Positions 9,701 to 18,817 of a DNA stretch of 42,525 nt are shown here, piece after piece. The notes beneath the pieces are model-generated. The model ran no database searches. It worked only from the letters and a program-made list of their open reading frames with translations, and was not told where the DNA came from. Source of the stretch: an uncultured Glaciecola sp. (GTDB lineage: Bacteria > Pseudomonadota > Gammaproteobacteria > Enterobacterales > Alteromonadaceae); the NCBI GenBank assembly GCA_905479945.1, contig CAJQOP010000005.1, positions 1 to 42,525 of the forward strand, read 5' to 3'. Numbering within the stretch: the stretch's first letter is position 1; every line of letters begins with the position of its first letter. The position numbers and the translations under genes are program-made.

Positions 9701-10689
9701 CAACTGAGCCAAATAGTCCCTTGTTTGTCTTGGAACAGACTTTGGCTACAACTGTCATCAAAGCTCAATGGTACTTTGCGCAAGGTTTTATCTGTATCTG
9801 AAAAAGAAAAAACACCACTGTCACTGGTCACCCAGTACTCACCAAAGTTAGTAAGTAACATTGAATAAATTGGCCCTAGATTCAGCTGTTCAGAGGCTAC
9901 TAGTGGTTTAAATGACGAGGCCTGAGTATCAAAAAACACAACACCTTTTTGTGTACCTAGGTACAAATGCGCGTCAGGTGTTTTTATCAAGGTTCGTACT
10001 CTATTTAAACCTGACAGCAATTCATTAGGTTCAGGAAAGAAATGCGTAACCTTTTCTGTATTTTGGTCTAATAGGTTTAGTCCAAAGCCCGTTGCAATCC
10101 ATAATTTATCTGATTGTGTTTGCTCAATAGCCCAAACTCGTTTATCTGAAACGCCCTGGTTTTCGGGGTCTTCAAAAGGAAATCGTTTGAAATTTTGAGT
10201 CGTGGTATTGAACCTATTGAGACCACCTCTAAATGTGCCAAACCAAAGCACCTTATCGTCATCTTCAAATATACTTTGTACCTTGTTGTCACTGATTGTA
10301 TTTTCTAACTCAACGGTATGTTGGTATTGAGTATAGAGTCCAGTGTTTGAATCTAACTCAATAACACCACCACCCCAACTTCCTATCCAGAAGTTGCCTT
10401 CGGAATCTAAAACAAGGTTGCCTGCATTGTCATTTGGGAGTGTATTTTTTTGACTAGGATCGTTTTTGAAAACCACAACGTTTTTGCCGTCATAGCGCAT
10501 TAGGCCATCATAGCCCGTGCCGAACCATAAGAAACCGTCCTCATCTTGTATAATCGAAAAAATAATCGACGTCGGAAATCCATCGTTTTCATTCAGCAGT
10601 TCGAATTCGTATTCATTTGCCCACACAGTGCAAATACTTAATGACATCAATGCCAGCAAACAACAGTATTTTAATAAGTGATTTAGCAA
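6790..10689 (-). CDS. Hybrid sensor histidine kinase with periplasmic propeller, receiver and Hpt domains
   Basis: A 1299-residue membrane sensor. A signal peptide (about 1-24) is followed by two-component-regulator propeller repeats filling residues about 30-690 (recurring GLWFGT/LWIGT-type blades), a Y_Y_Y immunoglobulin-like domain (about 697-765), one transmembrane helix (about 772-792), a HisKA domain with the phospho-acceptor H838 in MSHEIRTP, a HATPase domain (NLLSNALKFT, GGSGLGLHLS), a receiver with phospho-acceptor D1127 in MDIQMPRMDG, and an Hpt domain with H1247 in ALAHRLSGAS. All parts of a His-Asp-His relay are present, but no DNA-binding domain, and no partner regulator is nearby. 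The TTG start is supported by AAGGA about 7 nt upstream. The ligand is unknown; propeller kinases in marine bacteria often respond to polysaccharides or their breakdown products. Confidence 0.92.
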   Translation of the reverse strand: MLNHLLKYCCLLALMSLSICTVWANEYEFELLNENDGFPTSIIFSIIQDEDGFLWFGTGYDGLMRYDGKNVVVFKNDPSQKNTLPNDNAGNLVLDSEGNFWIGSWGGGVIELDSNTGLYTQYQHTVELENTISDNKVQSIFEDDDKVLWFGTFRGGLNRFNTTTQNFKRFPFEDPENQGVSDKRVWAIEQTQSDKLWIATGFGLNLLDQNTEKVTHFFPEPNELLSGLNRVRTLIKTPDAHLYLGTQKGVVFFDTQASSFKPLVASEQLNLGPIYSMLLTNFGEYWVTSDSGVFSFSDTDKTLRKVPLSFDDSCSQSLFQDKQGTIWLSCEGVGVYKITRTNIFNTFDDQTVRNTFALEAANDGSILLGTSQHGLKRWLPETNQLETLGSKNAANNKIGIRFITQTSKGDIWYANAQSLYKLDKNGKQREILPPEIFWDDFENIMDVEKDSQDNIWVAAPGGLFIVNPDTFSFSFIPILELGFPEKITKASLEVYLASDNTMWVGINNTLYRWNETQEKLIPLSYPNQKFEYTELNDFIYEIYVDSKERLWISNKTGLYQVDPNSGKRTVFSHYFLESNNSGIRYINEDENGFLWLVTPVGISRLNTSNGNLQHFDKRDGLPGSRMFYNPTVRQSDGTIYLSSRVGISYFNPMEVSNRLLADKTLLTSFEVLGSSKNYNIPQIASSGIDLNYDQTNIKFDFATLDLLNARQIQYSYFLEGFDEDWIENGNNSTATYTNLNGGNYAFRVRAKIKDKLFYAEELSVEVNIGIPFWKKWWMFVVYIGFVLLAIYGYLQRQKKAVIELEQQVAKKTADIAQESLKLAAANKIKTQFLANMSHEIRTPLTTVIGQAEAIICRDVKQEDIYSEVEIIHDSSLYLLALLNDILDLTKIEENKFELDYVPQNLHSLLNNINTMFSMQAKVKGLSFSLIENLPTPFIVSIDGLRLKQILINLLSNALKFTLQGHVSLEITLEDDQLVFNVEDSGIGISQDQLEQIFGSFTQGDSSIGRRFGGSGLGLHLSNQLAVLMRGRITVTSEIDKGSAFTFSMPVTLASKGTEKPQASFDFDRLPSISIFNGKVLLAEDHADNRRLIARLLTKLGLTVYTAADGFEAIKMYKEHDPQIILMDIQMPRMDGLQAFKALRELGYEKPIIALTANAMTNEVEDYFSLGFDGYIQKPIDRKMLISTIATFLNGKDDHAMSQANSVLGNVDMSDLVSAFKISLLKELEYFIIETDKRDVEGLRALAHRLSGASHLFGFSLLSQKATTLENKVKQGNQSFEDIQSDLEALIDEIKRILID

Positions 10690-10986
10690 CGGTGTTCCTT
10701 TAAAAAATAATTGGAAATAATTCAGAATATTGCATCAGCATGTAGCCTCAGAAAATACTTTAAAATTGTCTCGGCCCTAAGTTTACACATCCTCGATTAC
10801 AGGTACAACCACTCAACAAAAGCGCTTAATCGGTTCCCACTTGTTCGTCTTTTGCTTCCACCTAAAGCGTCTTTCTGTTACCATGCGGGCGTTTTTTGGC
10901 CATGTCCCCATTTATCACGTGTTATTTACATAAATAAAATGGCGATGTTGCTCAATTGTTCTTTTTACAAATTGGTGGTTTTAACT
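10690..10986. other. Divergent intergenic region, kinase / suhB
   Basis: This 297-bp stretch carries the upstream regions of the minus-strand kinase gene and the plus-strand suhB. An open frame continues upstream of the suhB ATG to 10711, but its translation does not resemble SuhB and I treat it as non-coding. I see no clear promoter hexamer pair or hairpin. Confidence 0.5.
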
Positions 10987-11760
10987 ATGCATCCTATGCT
11001 AAATATCGCTGTGCGTGCAGCACGCTCGGCTGGAAACGTAATTGCTCGTGGATTTGAAAATTTCGACGATCTTCAAATTGAACAAAAAGGCGAATATGAC
11101 TTCGTTACTCGGATTGACAAGGAAGCAGAACAAGCAATTATCAGCAAGATTCAACAGTCATTTCCTGAACATACATTTTTAGGAGAAGAAGGCGGTCTTG
11201 TGCAAGGTGATGATGACTTCAAATGGATCATTGACCCGCTAGACGGAACCACTAACTTTATCAAAGGAATTCCTCACTTTGCCGTCTCGATTGCCCTTCA
11301 ATATAAAGGTCGCTTAGACCAAGCGGTAATTTTCGATCCTATTCGTGGTGAATTATTCACGGCTAGCCGCGGTAATGGCGCTCAGCTTAATGGACATCGA
11401 ATTCGCGCAAGTCAGGCAAAAGAATTAGACAGAACAATTCTGGCTACTGCATTTCCATATAAAGCAAAAGACTCCATGAACGAATACATGACCAGCTTTA
11501 ATAAGATCTTTGCAGAATGTGGCGATATTCGCCGAGGTGGTTCAGCTGCGCTTGATATGGCTTATGTTGCAGCCGGCCGTTTTGATGGCTACTGGGAACG
11601 CGGTATTAAGCCTTGGGATATTGCAGCCGGTGAACTGCTAGTTCGAGAATCTGGTGGCTTAGTCACAGATTTTGCTGGCGGTAACGATCCTCTTCTAAGT
11701 GGTGAAATAGTTGCTGGCAGCCCTCGCGTTGTTCAAGCTATAGTAAAACGATTAAAGTAA
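10987..11760 (+). CDS. suhB: Inositol monophosphatase family protein SuhB
   Basis: Mg2+-dependent phosphatase of the inositol monophosphatase fold; in E. coli SuhB also joins NusA/NusG in the rRNA antitermination complex. The ATG at 10987 gives MHPMLNIAVRAARSAGNVI, almost identical to the E. coli start, and 257 residues (267 in E. coli). Metal and substrate motifs are visible: LGEEGG (about residues 66-71), DPLDGTTNFI (about 84-93) and PWDIAAGELL near residue 210. A strong terminator follows. In E. coli suhB is divergent from trmJ, and the same orientation is kept here with a kinase gene inserted. Enzymatic versus transcriptional role cannot be decided from sequence. Confidence 0.95.
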   Translation: MHPMLNIAVRAARSAGNVIARGFENFDDLQIEQKGEYDFVTRIDKEAEQAIISKIQQSFPEHTFLGEEGGLVQGDDDFKWIIDPLDGTTNFIKGIPHFAVSIALQYKGRLDQAVIFDPIRGELFTASRGNGAQLNGHRIRASQAKELDRTILATAFPYKAKDSMNEYMTSFNKIFAECGDIRRGGSAALDMAYVAAGRFDGYWERGIKPWDIAAGELLVRESGGLVTDFAGGNDPLLSGEIVAGSPRVVQAIVKRLK

Positions 11761-11810
11761 GTTCTTTAGCACTTAGGTAAAGTAACAAATACAAGCTTTC
11801 GCTAGCTAAA

Positions 11811-11850
11811 AAAAACCCGCGACTGAATTAACAATCAGTGGCGGGTTTTT
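11811..11850. terminator. Bidirectional intrinsic terminator suhB / secF
   Basis: AAAAACCCGC-GACTG at 11811-11825 pairs with CAGTG-GCGGGTTTTT at 11836-11850, a 15-bp stem with one mismatch. The A tract on one side and T tract on the other make it able to stop both suhB (plus) and secF (minus) transcription, which converge here. Confidence 0.88.
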
Positions 11851-11877
11851 ATTTGTTTTTAAAAAAGTAAGCTGCTT

Positions 11878-12825
11878 TTAGAGCAGTGGATCTTGGTCCT
11901 CGCCTTCTTTCTCTATCACTGTGGGCATTAGGTCTTCTTTGCTAATTCCCAATGCCAAACCAACAGCACTCGCTATATAGACTGACGAATACGTACCAAT
12001 GACCACACCAAACAACAAGGCCGTTGCGAAACCATGAATAAGCGCACCACCTTTATAAAACAGAGCCACTAGCACTAAGATAGTGGTTAATGAAGTGATG
12101 ATGGTTCTGTTCAAAGTTTGAGTAAGTGAAATATTAATTATCTCTACAGGCTCAGCCTTGCGTATTTTTCTAAAATTTTCACGGATACGATCCGATACAA
12201 CAATAGTATCGTTAAGCGAATAACCTATTACCGCCAAGACTGCAGCCAAAACAGTTAGGTCAAATTCAAGTTGCAGCACTGAAAATAAGCCTAAGGTTAA
12301 TATTACGTCATGTGCCAATGCAGCAACTGAGCCTAAAGCGAAACGGTATTCGAAACGCATAGCCACATATATCAAAATACATATAAGCGCTACTAGCATT
12401 GCCAAGCCGCCCTGCTCAGTTAGTTCTTCACCAACGTTTGGCCCTACAAATTCGATACGACGCATATCTACAAGAGTGCCATCAGCTCGAAGAACAACCA
12501 TTACCTGGTCGCCAATCTCAACAGCTTTTACGCCCTCTCTAGGGGCTAAGCGGATCAAGACATCTTGGCTGCTACCAAAGTTTTGCACGATTGCGTCGCT
12601 ATAACCCGCGTCTATCATCTGTCCTCGAATCGCTTCTAGATCGGCTGTTTGTTCGTAACCAACTTCAATTAGCGTTCCACCCGTAAAATCCAAACCCCAA
12701 TTAAGCTGATTCACACCTAATGAGACGATTGAACCTATTATGAGTATGGTCGACAAAATCATTGCAGGCGTTCGTAACCTCATAAAGTCGATAGTTTTGT
12801 TTAATTTTAATAACTGAAATCCCAT
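11878..12825 (-). CDS. secF: Protein translocase subunit SecF
   Basis: Inner-membrane partner of SecD; the SecDF complex uses proton flow to pull preproteins through SecYEG into the periplasm. The 315 residues have an N-terminal membrane helix (about 19-38), a periplasmic domain beginning with the conserved LDFTGGTLIEV (about 45-55), and five further helices, including the family motif VIGYSLNDTIVVSDRIREN (about residues 200-218). It is the last gene of the queA-tgt-yajC-secD-secF series, 9 bp after secD, and ends at the shared terminator. Confidence 0.97.
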   Translation of the reverse strand: MGFQLLKLNKTIDFMRLRTPAMILSTILIIGSIVSLGVNQLNWGLDFTGGTLIEVGYEQTADLEAIRGQMIDAGYSDAIVQNFGSSQDVLIRLAPREGVKAVEIGDQVMVVLRADGTLVDMRRIEFVGPNVGEELTEQGGLAMLVALICILIYVAMRFEYRFALGSVAALAHDVILTLGLFSVLQLEFDLTVLAAVLAVIGYSLNDTIVVSDRIRENFRKIRKAEPVEIINISLTQTLNRTIITSLTTILVLVALFYKGGALIHGFATALLFGVVIGTYSSVYIASAVGLALGISKEDLMPTVIEKEGEDQDPLL

Positions 12826-12834
12826 GTGACTCCC

Positions 12835-14679
12835 CTATATCGCTAACTTAGTCACACGTCTACCACCCCATATGCTATTAACTAGCACACGAGTAACGAT
12901 AATCGCTGTGAACATTGATGTGGCAATACCTATCATCAATGTAATTGAGAAACCTTTTATAGGGCCTGTACCTACTGCAAACAAAATCAAACCAGCAATA
13001 AAAGTAGTGATATTGGCATCTAAGATTGTCGAAAATGCACTGTCATAACCAAAATGAATCGCTTGCTGTGGGCTTCGCCCTTCACGGATTTCTTCTCGTA
13101 TCCTTTCAAATATCAGCACGTTTGCATCAACTGCCATACCAACAGTAAGCACAATACCAGCCATACCAGGTAAGGTCAGAGTGGCACCAGGTATCATTGA
13201 CATGATACCAATAATCATCACTAAGTTGAGAACCAAAGCGATGTTTGCGATAACCCCAAATGCACGATAGTAAATAAGCATAAATACCAGAACCGCAGCC
13301 AAACCCCATATAATCGCGGTCATGCCCAACTGAATATTTTCTTTACCTAAACTCGGGCCTACGGTACGTTCTTCAACAATTTGAATAGGAGCTATTAAAG
13401 CACCCGCTCTAAGAAGAAGTGATAGTTCTCTAGCTTCACCCGGCGAATCTAAACCCGATATTTGGAAAGATGAGCCTAACTGAGCTTGGATGGTTGCAAT
13501 GCTGATAATTTCTTCTTTCTTTACAAATACAAGCTTGCCATTAGCGTCGCGCTCGTCCGTAGCTTTGTATTCAATGAATACAGTTGCCATTGGCTTCTTA
13601 ATATTCTCTTTTGTTGCTCGAGACCATTTAGCGCCACCTTTAGAGTCAAGGTCAATACTAACGTTTGGTATACCGTACTGATCAACGCCGCTATTCGCAT
13701 CAATGATGTGCGAACCGGTCAGCATAACTTGCTTCTTCAGCAAAACAGGTCGACCGTCTTTGTGATAAATAATTTCAGAACCTGCGGGAGCTCGCCCACG
13801 CACGGCATCTCTTACATCATTTTTTTCATCCAACATGCGGAACTCGAGAGTCGCTGTTGCATTCAATATTTCTTTTGCTTTTGCAGTATCTTGAATTCCC
13901 GGCAGTTGCACAACAATACGTTCAGCGCCTTGTTTTTGAACCAAAGGCTCAGCAACACCCAACTGATTTATCCGACTGCGAATAATAGTCACGTTCTGCT
14001 TTACTGCGGCGTCTCGAATTTCAGCCAAACGGGCTTCAGTGAAGGCCGCACGCAATGTTAGATCATCACGTTTGTTAATGGACAAGTTGCCAAACTGATT
14101 ACGTAGGTAAAATTGGGCTTTATCCAACATATCAGCATCTCTGAAAATCACGTCAACTGAACTTTCATTTTGTACCGCTGAGCGATAAAATATTTTTTCT
14201 TCGCGCAATTGCAGTTTGAAATCGCCGACCACATCTTGATAAGCTTTTGTTGTCGCACTGTTCATATCCACTTCCATTAAAAAGTGAACACCGCCGCGCA
14301 AATCTAAGCCCAATTTCATTGGGTCCGCACCGAGAGCATTTAGCCAATCAGGGGTATCTGCCGCAAGGTTCATAGCAACAACGTAGTCATCGTTGAGATT
14401 AGCATCGATAAGTTCGCGGGCAAGGCGCTGCGAATCTAAATCAAGCAGGCGAACCAAAACACGATCGTTTTCCAATTCCACTCGTTTATATTCTATCTTT
14501 TCATCTTTTAAAGAGCGCTCGATGGAAGCTTTAAGTTCGTCATTGACTTCAGCATTCTTAGTGGCTGAAATCTGAATCGCGGGATCTTCACCATAAATAT
14601 TCGGTGATGCATACAGCGCAGTCAAACCGACAACGAATATGACTAAAATATATTTCCAAAATGGAGTTTTATTTAACAC
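12835..14679 (-). CDS. secD: Protein translocase subunit SecD
   Basis: Large subunit of the SecDF motor. It has 614 residues: an N-terminal helix (about 9-25), the periplasmic P1 head with LGLDLRGGVHFLMEVD (about 122-137), and a C-terminal block of membrane helices (about 445-600) with GMAVDANVLIFERIREE, the region holding the conserved Asp used for proton coupling. Length matches E. coli (615). It is 60 bp after yajC and 9 bp before secF, an operon arrangement kept across gammaproteobacteria. Confidence 0.97.
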   Translation of the reverse strand: MLNKTPFWKYILVIFVVGLTALYASPNIYGEDPAIQISATKNAEVNDELKASIERSLKDEKIEYKRVELENDRVLVRLLDLDSQRLARELIDANLNDDYVVAMNLAADTPDWLNALGADPMKLGLDLRGGVHFLMEVDMNSATTKAYQDVVGDFKLQLREEKIFYRSAVQNESSVDVIFRDADMLDKAQFYLRNQFGNLSINKRDDLTLRAAFTEARLAEIRDAAVKQNVTIIRSRINQLGVAEPLVQKQGAERIVVQLPGIQDTAKAKEILNATATLEFRMLDEKNDVRDAVRGRAPAGSEIIYHKDGRPVLLKKQVMLTGSHIIDANSGVDQYGIPNVSIDLDSKGGAKWSRATKENIKKPMATVFIEYKATDERDANGKLVFVKKEEIISIATIQAQLGSSFQISGLDSPGEARELSLLLRAGALIAPIQIVEERTVGPSLGKENIQLGMTAIIWGLAAVLVFMLIYYRAFGVIANIALVLNLVMIIGIMSMIPGATLTLPGMAGIVLTVGMAVDANVLIFERIREEIREGRSPQQAIHFGYDSAFSTILDANITTFIAGLILFAVGTGPIKGFSITLMIGIATSMFTAIIVTRVLVNSIWGGRRVTKLAI

Positions 14680-14739
14680 AACTGGACCCTACAAAAGCAA
14701 AATAGCACCTAAGGCGCTATTTTGATTCTTAATTAAAGA

Positions 14740-15078
14740 TTAAATTGATTTCATTGTGCCTTTCGGCAAAACCGCGCTCACTGCCGATTTTTGCACAACA
14801 ATGTTATTCGATTCATTCAATGCTATTTCGATGAAATCTTTGTCGTCACTTACTTTAGTGATTTTTCCAACTAAACCGCCTTGTGTAAGCACTTCATCAC
14901 CTTTAGTAAGTGATGTAACGAGGGTTTTATGCTCTTTCACACGTTTCGCCTGTGGACGATATAGTAAAAAATAGAAAATCAAACCAAATACTGCCAACAT
15001 GATCAACATACCGAACTCACCACCTGGTTGACCACCAGCGGCGTCTTGCGCATGTGCACTTGAAATTAAAAAGCTCAT
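14740..15078 (-). CDS. yajC: Sec accessory protein YajC
   Basis: Small inner-membrane protein that co-purifies with SecDF and the Sec holotranslocon. It has 112 residues: a short Ala/Gly-rich N-terminal stretch, one hydrophobic helix (about residues 23-40, GMLIMLAVFGLIFYFLLYRP) with the typical RPQAKR stop-transfer sequence, and a cytoplasmic domain with GDEVLTQGGLVGKITKV. It precedes secD and follows tgt on the minus strand. Confidence 0.95.
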   Translation of the reverse strand: MSFLISSAHAQDAAGGQPGGEFGMLIMLAVFGLIFYFLLYRPQAKRVKEHKTLVTSLTKGDEVLTQGGLVGKITKVSDDKDFIEIALNESNNIVVQKSAVSAVLPKGTMKSI

Positions 15079-15164
15079 ATAAATCCTCGTTTAATTCATT
15101 TTTATTGTTGTTTTACTTTCCCACTTAATGGGCGAACTGCGCCCCTTAAGCAAAATTCGTTTAG

Positions 15165-16283
<1,119 letters not shown>

Positions 16284-16535
16284 TTATTAACCTAACATTT
16301 TAGATTCAGTGCGCTTGCCATGCCAAGCCGCAGATGAATCAAGCGTTCTGTACCTATAGTTCTTTGTAAAACCAAGATGGCATAAGTGAAGAACGCACAA
16401 TACTAATGTTATACAGCAAACAAACATTCGGGCTGTTTACTATGAATTTTGGCGCGCAGTATAACAAGAAATCACCTTTCGCTCATACAATTTTTCACGC
16501 TATTTTCGGGCTCAATGCTATTTGCGGGCTCAATG
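16284..16535. other. queA-tgt spacer with an 18-bp tandem repeat
   Basis: A 252-bp gap between queA and tgt on the minus strand, with no convincing gene. It contains two copies of CGGGCTCAATGCTA (16507-16520 and 16525-16538) at an 18-bp period; the second copy includes the queA stop codon. It may hold a tgt promoter, but I could not pick clear hexamers. Confidence 0.5.
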
Positions 16536-17576
16536 CTAGTTATCACTGCGCTCGATGAACATTGCGTCGCCGTAACTAAAAAATCGATACTCGCTTTCAA
16601 TCGCTTGTGCATATGCTGCCATTACGTTCTCACGACCAGCAAAAGCACTTATTAGCATCATCAACGTGGATTCAGGTAAATGAAAGTTGGTCAACATTGC
16701 GTCTATTACTTTGAATTTGTAACCTGGGTAAATAAAAATATTCGTATCCGACATAAATTCACTAATTAACCCATGATCCGACGCTTTTGCGGCTGATTCG
16801 ATAGAACGAACTGACGTTGTGCCCACCGCGACCACTCTGCCACCAGCTTGTTTAGTTGCCAATACTTTATTAACTACTTCTTGAGACACTTCAGCATATT
16901 CGGCGTGCATTTGGTGCTCTTCAATGTTGTCAACGCGAACAGGTTGAAATGTGCCTGCACCAACGTGCAGAGTGACAAACGCAAAATCTACGCCTTTGTC
17001 TTTTATTTTATTTAATATGTCATCATCAAAATGCAAGCCAGCAGTTGGTGCCGCAACTGCTCCAGGCTTTTCATTATATACAGTTTGATAGCGCTCTTTG
17101 TCGGCCTCCTCGTCCGGCCGATCGATATAAGGAGGTAGCGGCATATGACCAAATTTTTCGAGTAAATCAAAGATATTCTGTTCTGTCAGAAACTTAATAT
17201 GAAACAAAGCACCATCTCGGCCTAGTACTTCTATTTGCAGTCCACCTTCCATTGTCAGTATCGCGCCTGACTTTGGCGACTTACTCGACCTAATATGTGC
17301 CATAGCTGAGCTATCACTCAGTATCCGCTCAATTAATACTTCAATTTTGCCACCCGACGCTTTATTACCGTGTAAACGGGCAGGTATCACTCTAGTATTG
17401 TTGAAAACTAATAAATCACCCGCGTTCAAAAGGCTTAAAATATCAGTAAATTTTCTATGCTCTACGCCGCCGCTGTTGCCGTTTAAGTGCAATAATAGAC
17501 TTTGGGTTCGTTGCTCCATTGGATGCTTGGCAATAAGTCTTTCTGGTAATTCAAAATAAAAATCGGATAACTTCAT
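16536..17576 (-). CDS. queA: S-adenosylmethionine:tRNA ribosyltransferase-isomerase QueA
   Basis: Transfers and isomerises the ribose of S-adenosylmethionine onto preQ1 in tRNA to give epoxyqueuosine. The 346 residues agree with the family (about 350). Recognisable segments are the N-terminal [29 protein letters not shown] (about 55-69), the [12 protein letters not shown] motif (about 172-183), [10 protein letters not shown], and the C-terminal [19 protein letters not shown]. It starts the minus-strand queA-tgt-yajC-secDF series; a 252-bp gap to tgt may allow separate control. Confidence 0.97.
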   Translation of the reverse strand: MKLSDFYFELPERLIAKHPMEQRTQSLLLHLNGNSGGVEHRKFTDILSLLNAGDLLVFNNTRVIPARLHGNKASGGKIEVLIERILSDSSAMAHIRSSKSPKSGAILTMEGGLQIEVLGRDGALFHIKFLTEQNIFDLLEKFGHMPLPPYIDRPDEEADKERYQTVYNEKPGAVAAPTAGLHFDDDILNKIKDKGVDFAFVTLHVGAGTFQPVRVDNIEEHQMHAEYAEVSQEVVNKVLATKQAGGRVVAVGTTSVRSIESAAKASDHGLISEFMSDTNIFIYPGYKFKVIDAMLTNFHLPESTLMMLISAFAGRENVMAAYAQAIESEYRFFSYGDAMFIERSDN

Positions 17577-17648
17577 TATTCTCTCTAAATAGCTGTGAGT
17601 CTTTGTATATATAGGCTTAATTAATTCGAGCCAAAAAAAACGTATTAA

Positions 17649-17789
17649 TTGACATACCTAAGAGTCTGCCTTAATACTTAAAACACCTGATATTTTTAAA
17701 TTTATGGCGTAGTCTTATTGCATGTTCCAAATTAAGTGACGTTCTCCCAAAACTTGCTTTTTTACCCAGTCTTTACTGGGTATTTTTTT
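17649..17789 (+). ncRNA. Possible small RNA: promoter plus intrinsic terminator, no ORF
   Basis: In the gap between queA and the DUF6471 gene, a perfect -35 TTGACA (17649-17654) is followed by a weak -10 (TAATAC at 17672 with 17-bp spacing, or AATACT with 18). About 80 bp later comes a hairpin, ACCCAG (17764-17769) and CTGGGT (17776-17781), then a seven-T tract, with a T-rich run before the hairpin. No plus-strand gene lies upstream that would need this terminator. A transcript would be about 100 nt with a C-rich unpaired segment GTTCTCCC at about 17741-17748 that could pair with ribosome binding sites. This is inferred from signals only; I recognise no known RNA family. Confidence 0.4.
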
Positions 17790-17937
17790 GCCTGCAGTGT
17801 TTCGACCTTAGTGCTTCATTTACATTGATTTATATATTGTAAATCTTGTGCCGTTAACAAACCCCTGGCTTGTTTGCCACATTTTGCAAAGAGCATTCTA
17901 TTGTATCGTTGCCTATATTGCATGTCGCCATCGTTAT

Positions 17938-18195
17938 TTACTGCATATCACTGAGCATTTCTTCAATATCTTCGAGCTTTATCTGCTTTATATGTAGAAC
18001 AAACACAATTTGTAACAATAAGTCTGCACCTAAAATACCTTTGTTTATCTTATTACGCAGGTTATCCGCGCTCTGATCCACGCCCACGCTGCTAAGCTTA
18101 TCGCTTAGGTCTTGATACTTGATTCCTTTTTTAGACAATTCTGCCTTCAATAATCGTTGAACCAAGTTCCGCCAATCGCTAACTTTGGGTTTCAT
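17938..18195 (-). CDS. Small DUF6471-family protein
   Basis: An 85-residue protein with no signal peptide or membrane helix. The pattern WRNLVQRLLKAELSKKGIKY, then QDLSDKLSSVGVDQSADNLRNKINKG resembles the DUF6471 domain, a short helical, probably helix-turn-helix-like module whose function is unknown. It is divergent from yjfI, with a 203-bp shared region holding two palindromes, so it could be a local regulator; that is inference. It ends 361 bp from queA. The family assignment is from remembered motif shape, not a search. Confidence 0.65.
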   Translation of the reverse strand: MKPKVSDWRNLVQRLLKAELSKKGIKYQDLSDKLSSVGVDQSADNLRNKINKGILGADLLLQIVFVLHIKQIKLEDIEEMLSDMQ

Positions 18196-18232
18196 TTAGC
18201 ACCTACTTATAAGTTATTTATGTAATGTATAA

Positions 18233-18266
18233 TTCACATTTAAACATTATTTGAGTCAAATGTGAA
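18233..18266. promoter_or_regulatory. 34-bp inverted repeat, possible operator
   Basis: TTCACATTT (18233-18241) and AAATGTGAA (18258-18266) are perfect 9-bp arms with a 16-bp AT-rich spacer, 38 bp upstream of the DUF6471 start and in the divergent region with yjfI. Shape suits a dimeric regulator or an mRNA hairpin; the binding protein is unknown. Confidence 0.4.
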
Positions 18267-18329
18267 AATTATATTTGACTTTATTTTAATCGTATGACTA
18301 TACTTACCCCAAGTTAGAAGTCAGCCATG

Positions 18330-18363
18330 TTGTTGAATTTGTACTAAGCGTCTATTATAGACG
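18330..18363 (+). promoter_or_regulatory. Possible yjfI promoter overlapped by a palindrome
   Basis: TTGTTG (18330-18335) and TATTAT (18353-18358) are spaced 17 bp, giving a start about 35 bp before yjfI. A perfect palindrome, CGTCTAT-T-ATAGACG (18349-18363), covers the -10 box, the position expected of a repressor operator. Confidence 0.45.
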
Positions 18364-18398
18364 ACGACATGGTAAAACACACTTTTAGGAGAAGATGA

Positions 18399-18794
18399 AT
18401 GACGTGGGAACTATCACAACTAGCAGAAGTTATTTCTGCTCAAGAGGGATATGTAGTTACACACGAAGCAGATTGTTTGCTGATAGCTAATGAAGACGGC
18501 ATTGATGCATGGTTAGCAATTAGCGGAGAACAAATATTGGTTGAATCTTTATTGTTCTCATTGGATGAAGTGAAGGACCCAACTGCGTTAAATGAAGAGA
18601 TTTTGAGAACGCACATGCTCTTTCCTTTAACCACAATAGGTATTTCATCAGTTGCGGGAACGCAGTACTACACTGCTTTTGGTTCGTTAAGCTCGCAGTC
18701 AAAAGAAGAAAGTGTGTTGATAGAAATTTCGACGCTATTTCAAAATGTAGAGGCATTTCTAGATGCTTATCAGGATTTTTTGAAAATTAATTAA
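18399..18794 (+). CDS. yjfI: YjfI family protein (DUF2170)
   Basis: A 131-residue acidic cytoplasmic protein without membrane segments, matching the DUF2170 family to which E. coli YjfI belongs; function unknown. Its start follows AGGAGA (about 18388-18393). It is placed 23 bp before a PspA-family gene, the same first-two-gene order as E. coli yjfI-yjfJ, and this context is the strongest support for the name. The fold is probably mixed alpha/beta, with a C-terminal helix. It may act as partner or regulator of YjfJ, an inference from invariant adjacency. Confidence 0.82.
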   Translation: MTWELSQLAEVISAQEGYVVTHEADCLLIANEDGIDAWLAISGEQILVESLLFSLDEVKDPTALNEEILRTHMLFPLTTIGISSVAGTQYYTAFGSLSSQSKEESVLIEISTLFQNVEAFLDAYQDFLKIN

Positions 18795-18817
18795 TTTGTT
18801 AATAACCGGAGATTACC

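Noticed and set aside
10711..10986. In-frame N-terminal extension of SuhB
   Set aside because: The residues before MHPMLNIAVRAAR do not match SuhB, and the E. coli start aligns exactly with the ATG at 10987.
13486..14061. 191-residue plus-strand open frame inside secD
   Set aside because: It is antisense to a strongly conserved secD region, has no ribosome binding site or recognisable domain, and is Cys/Phe-rich in the way of complementary-strand readings.
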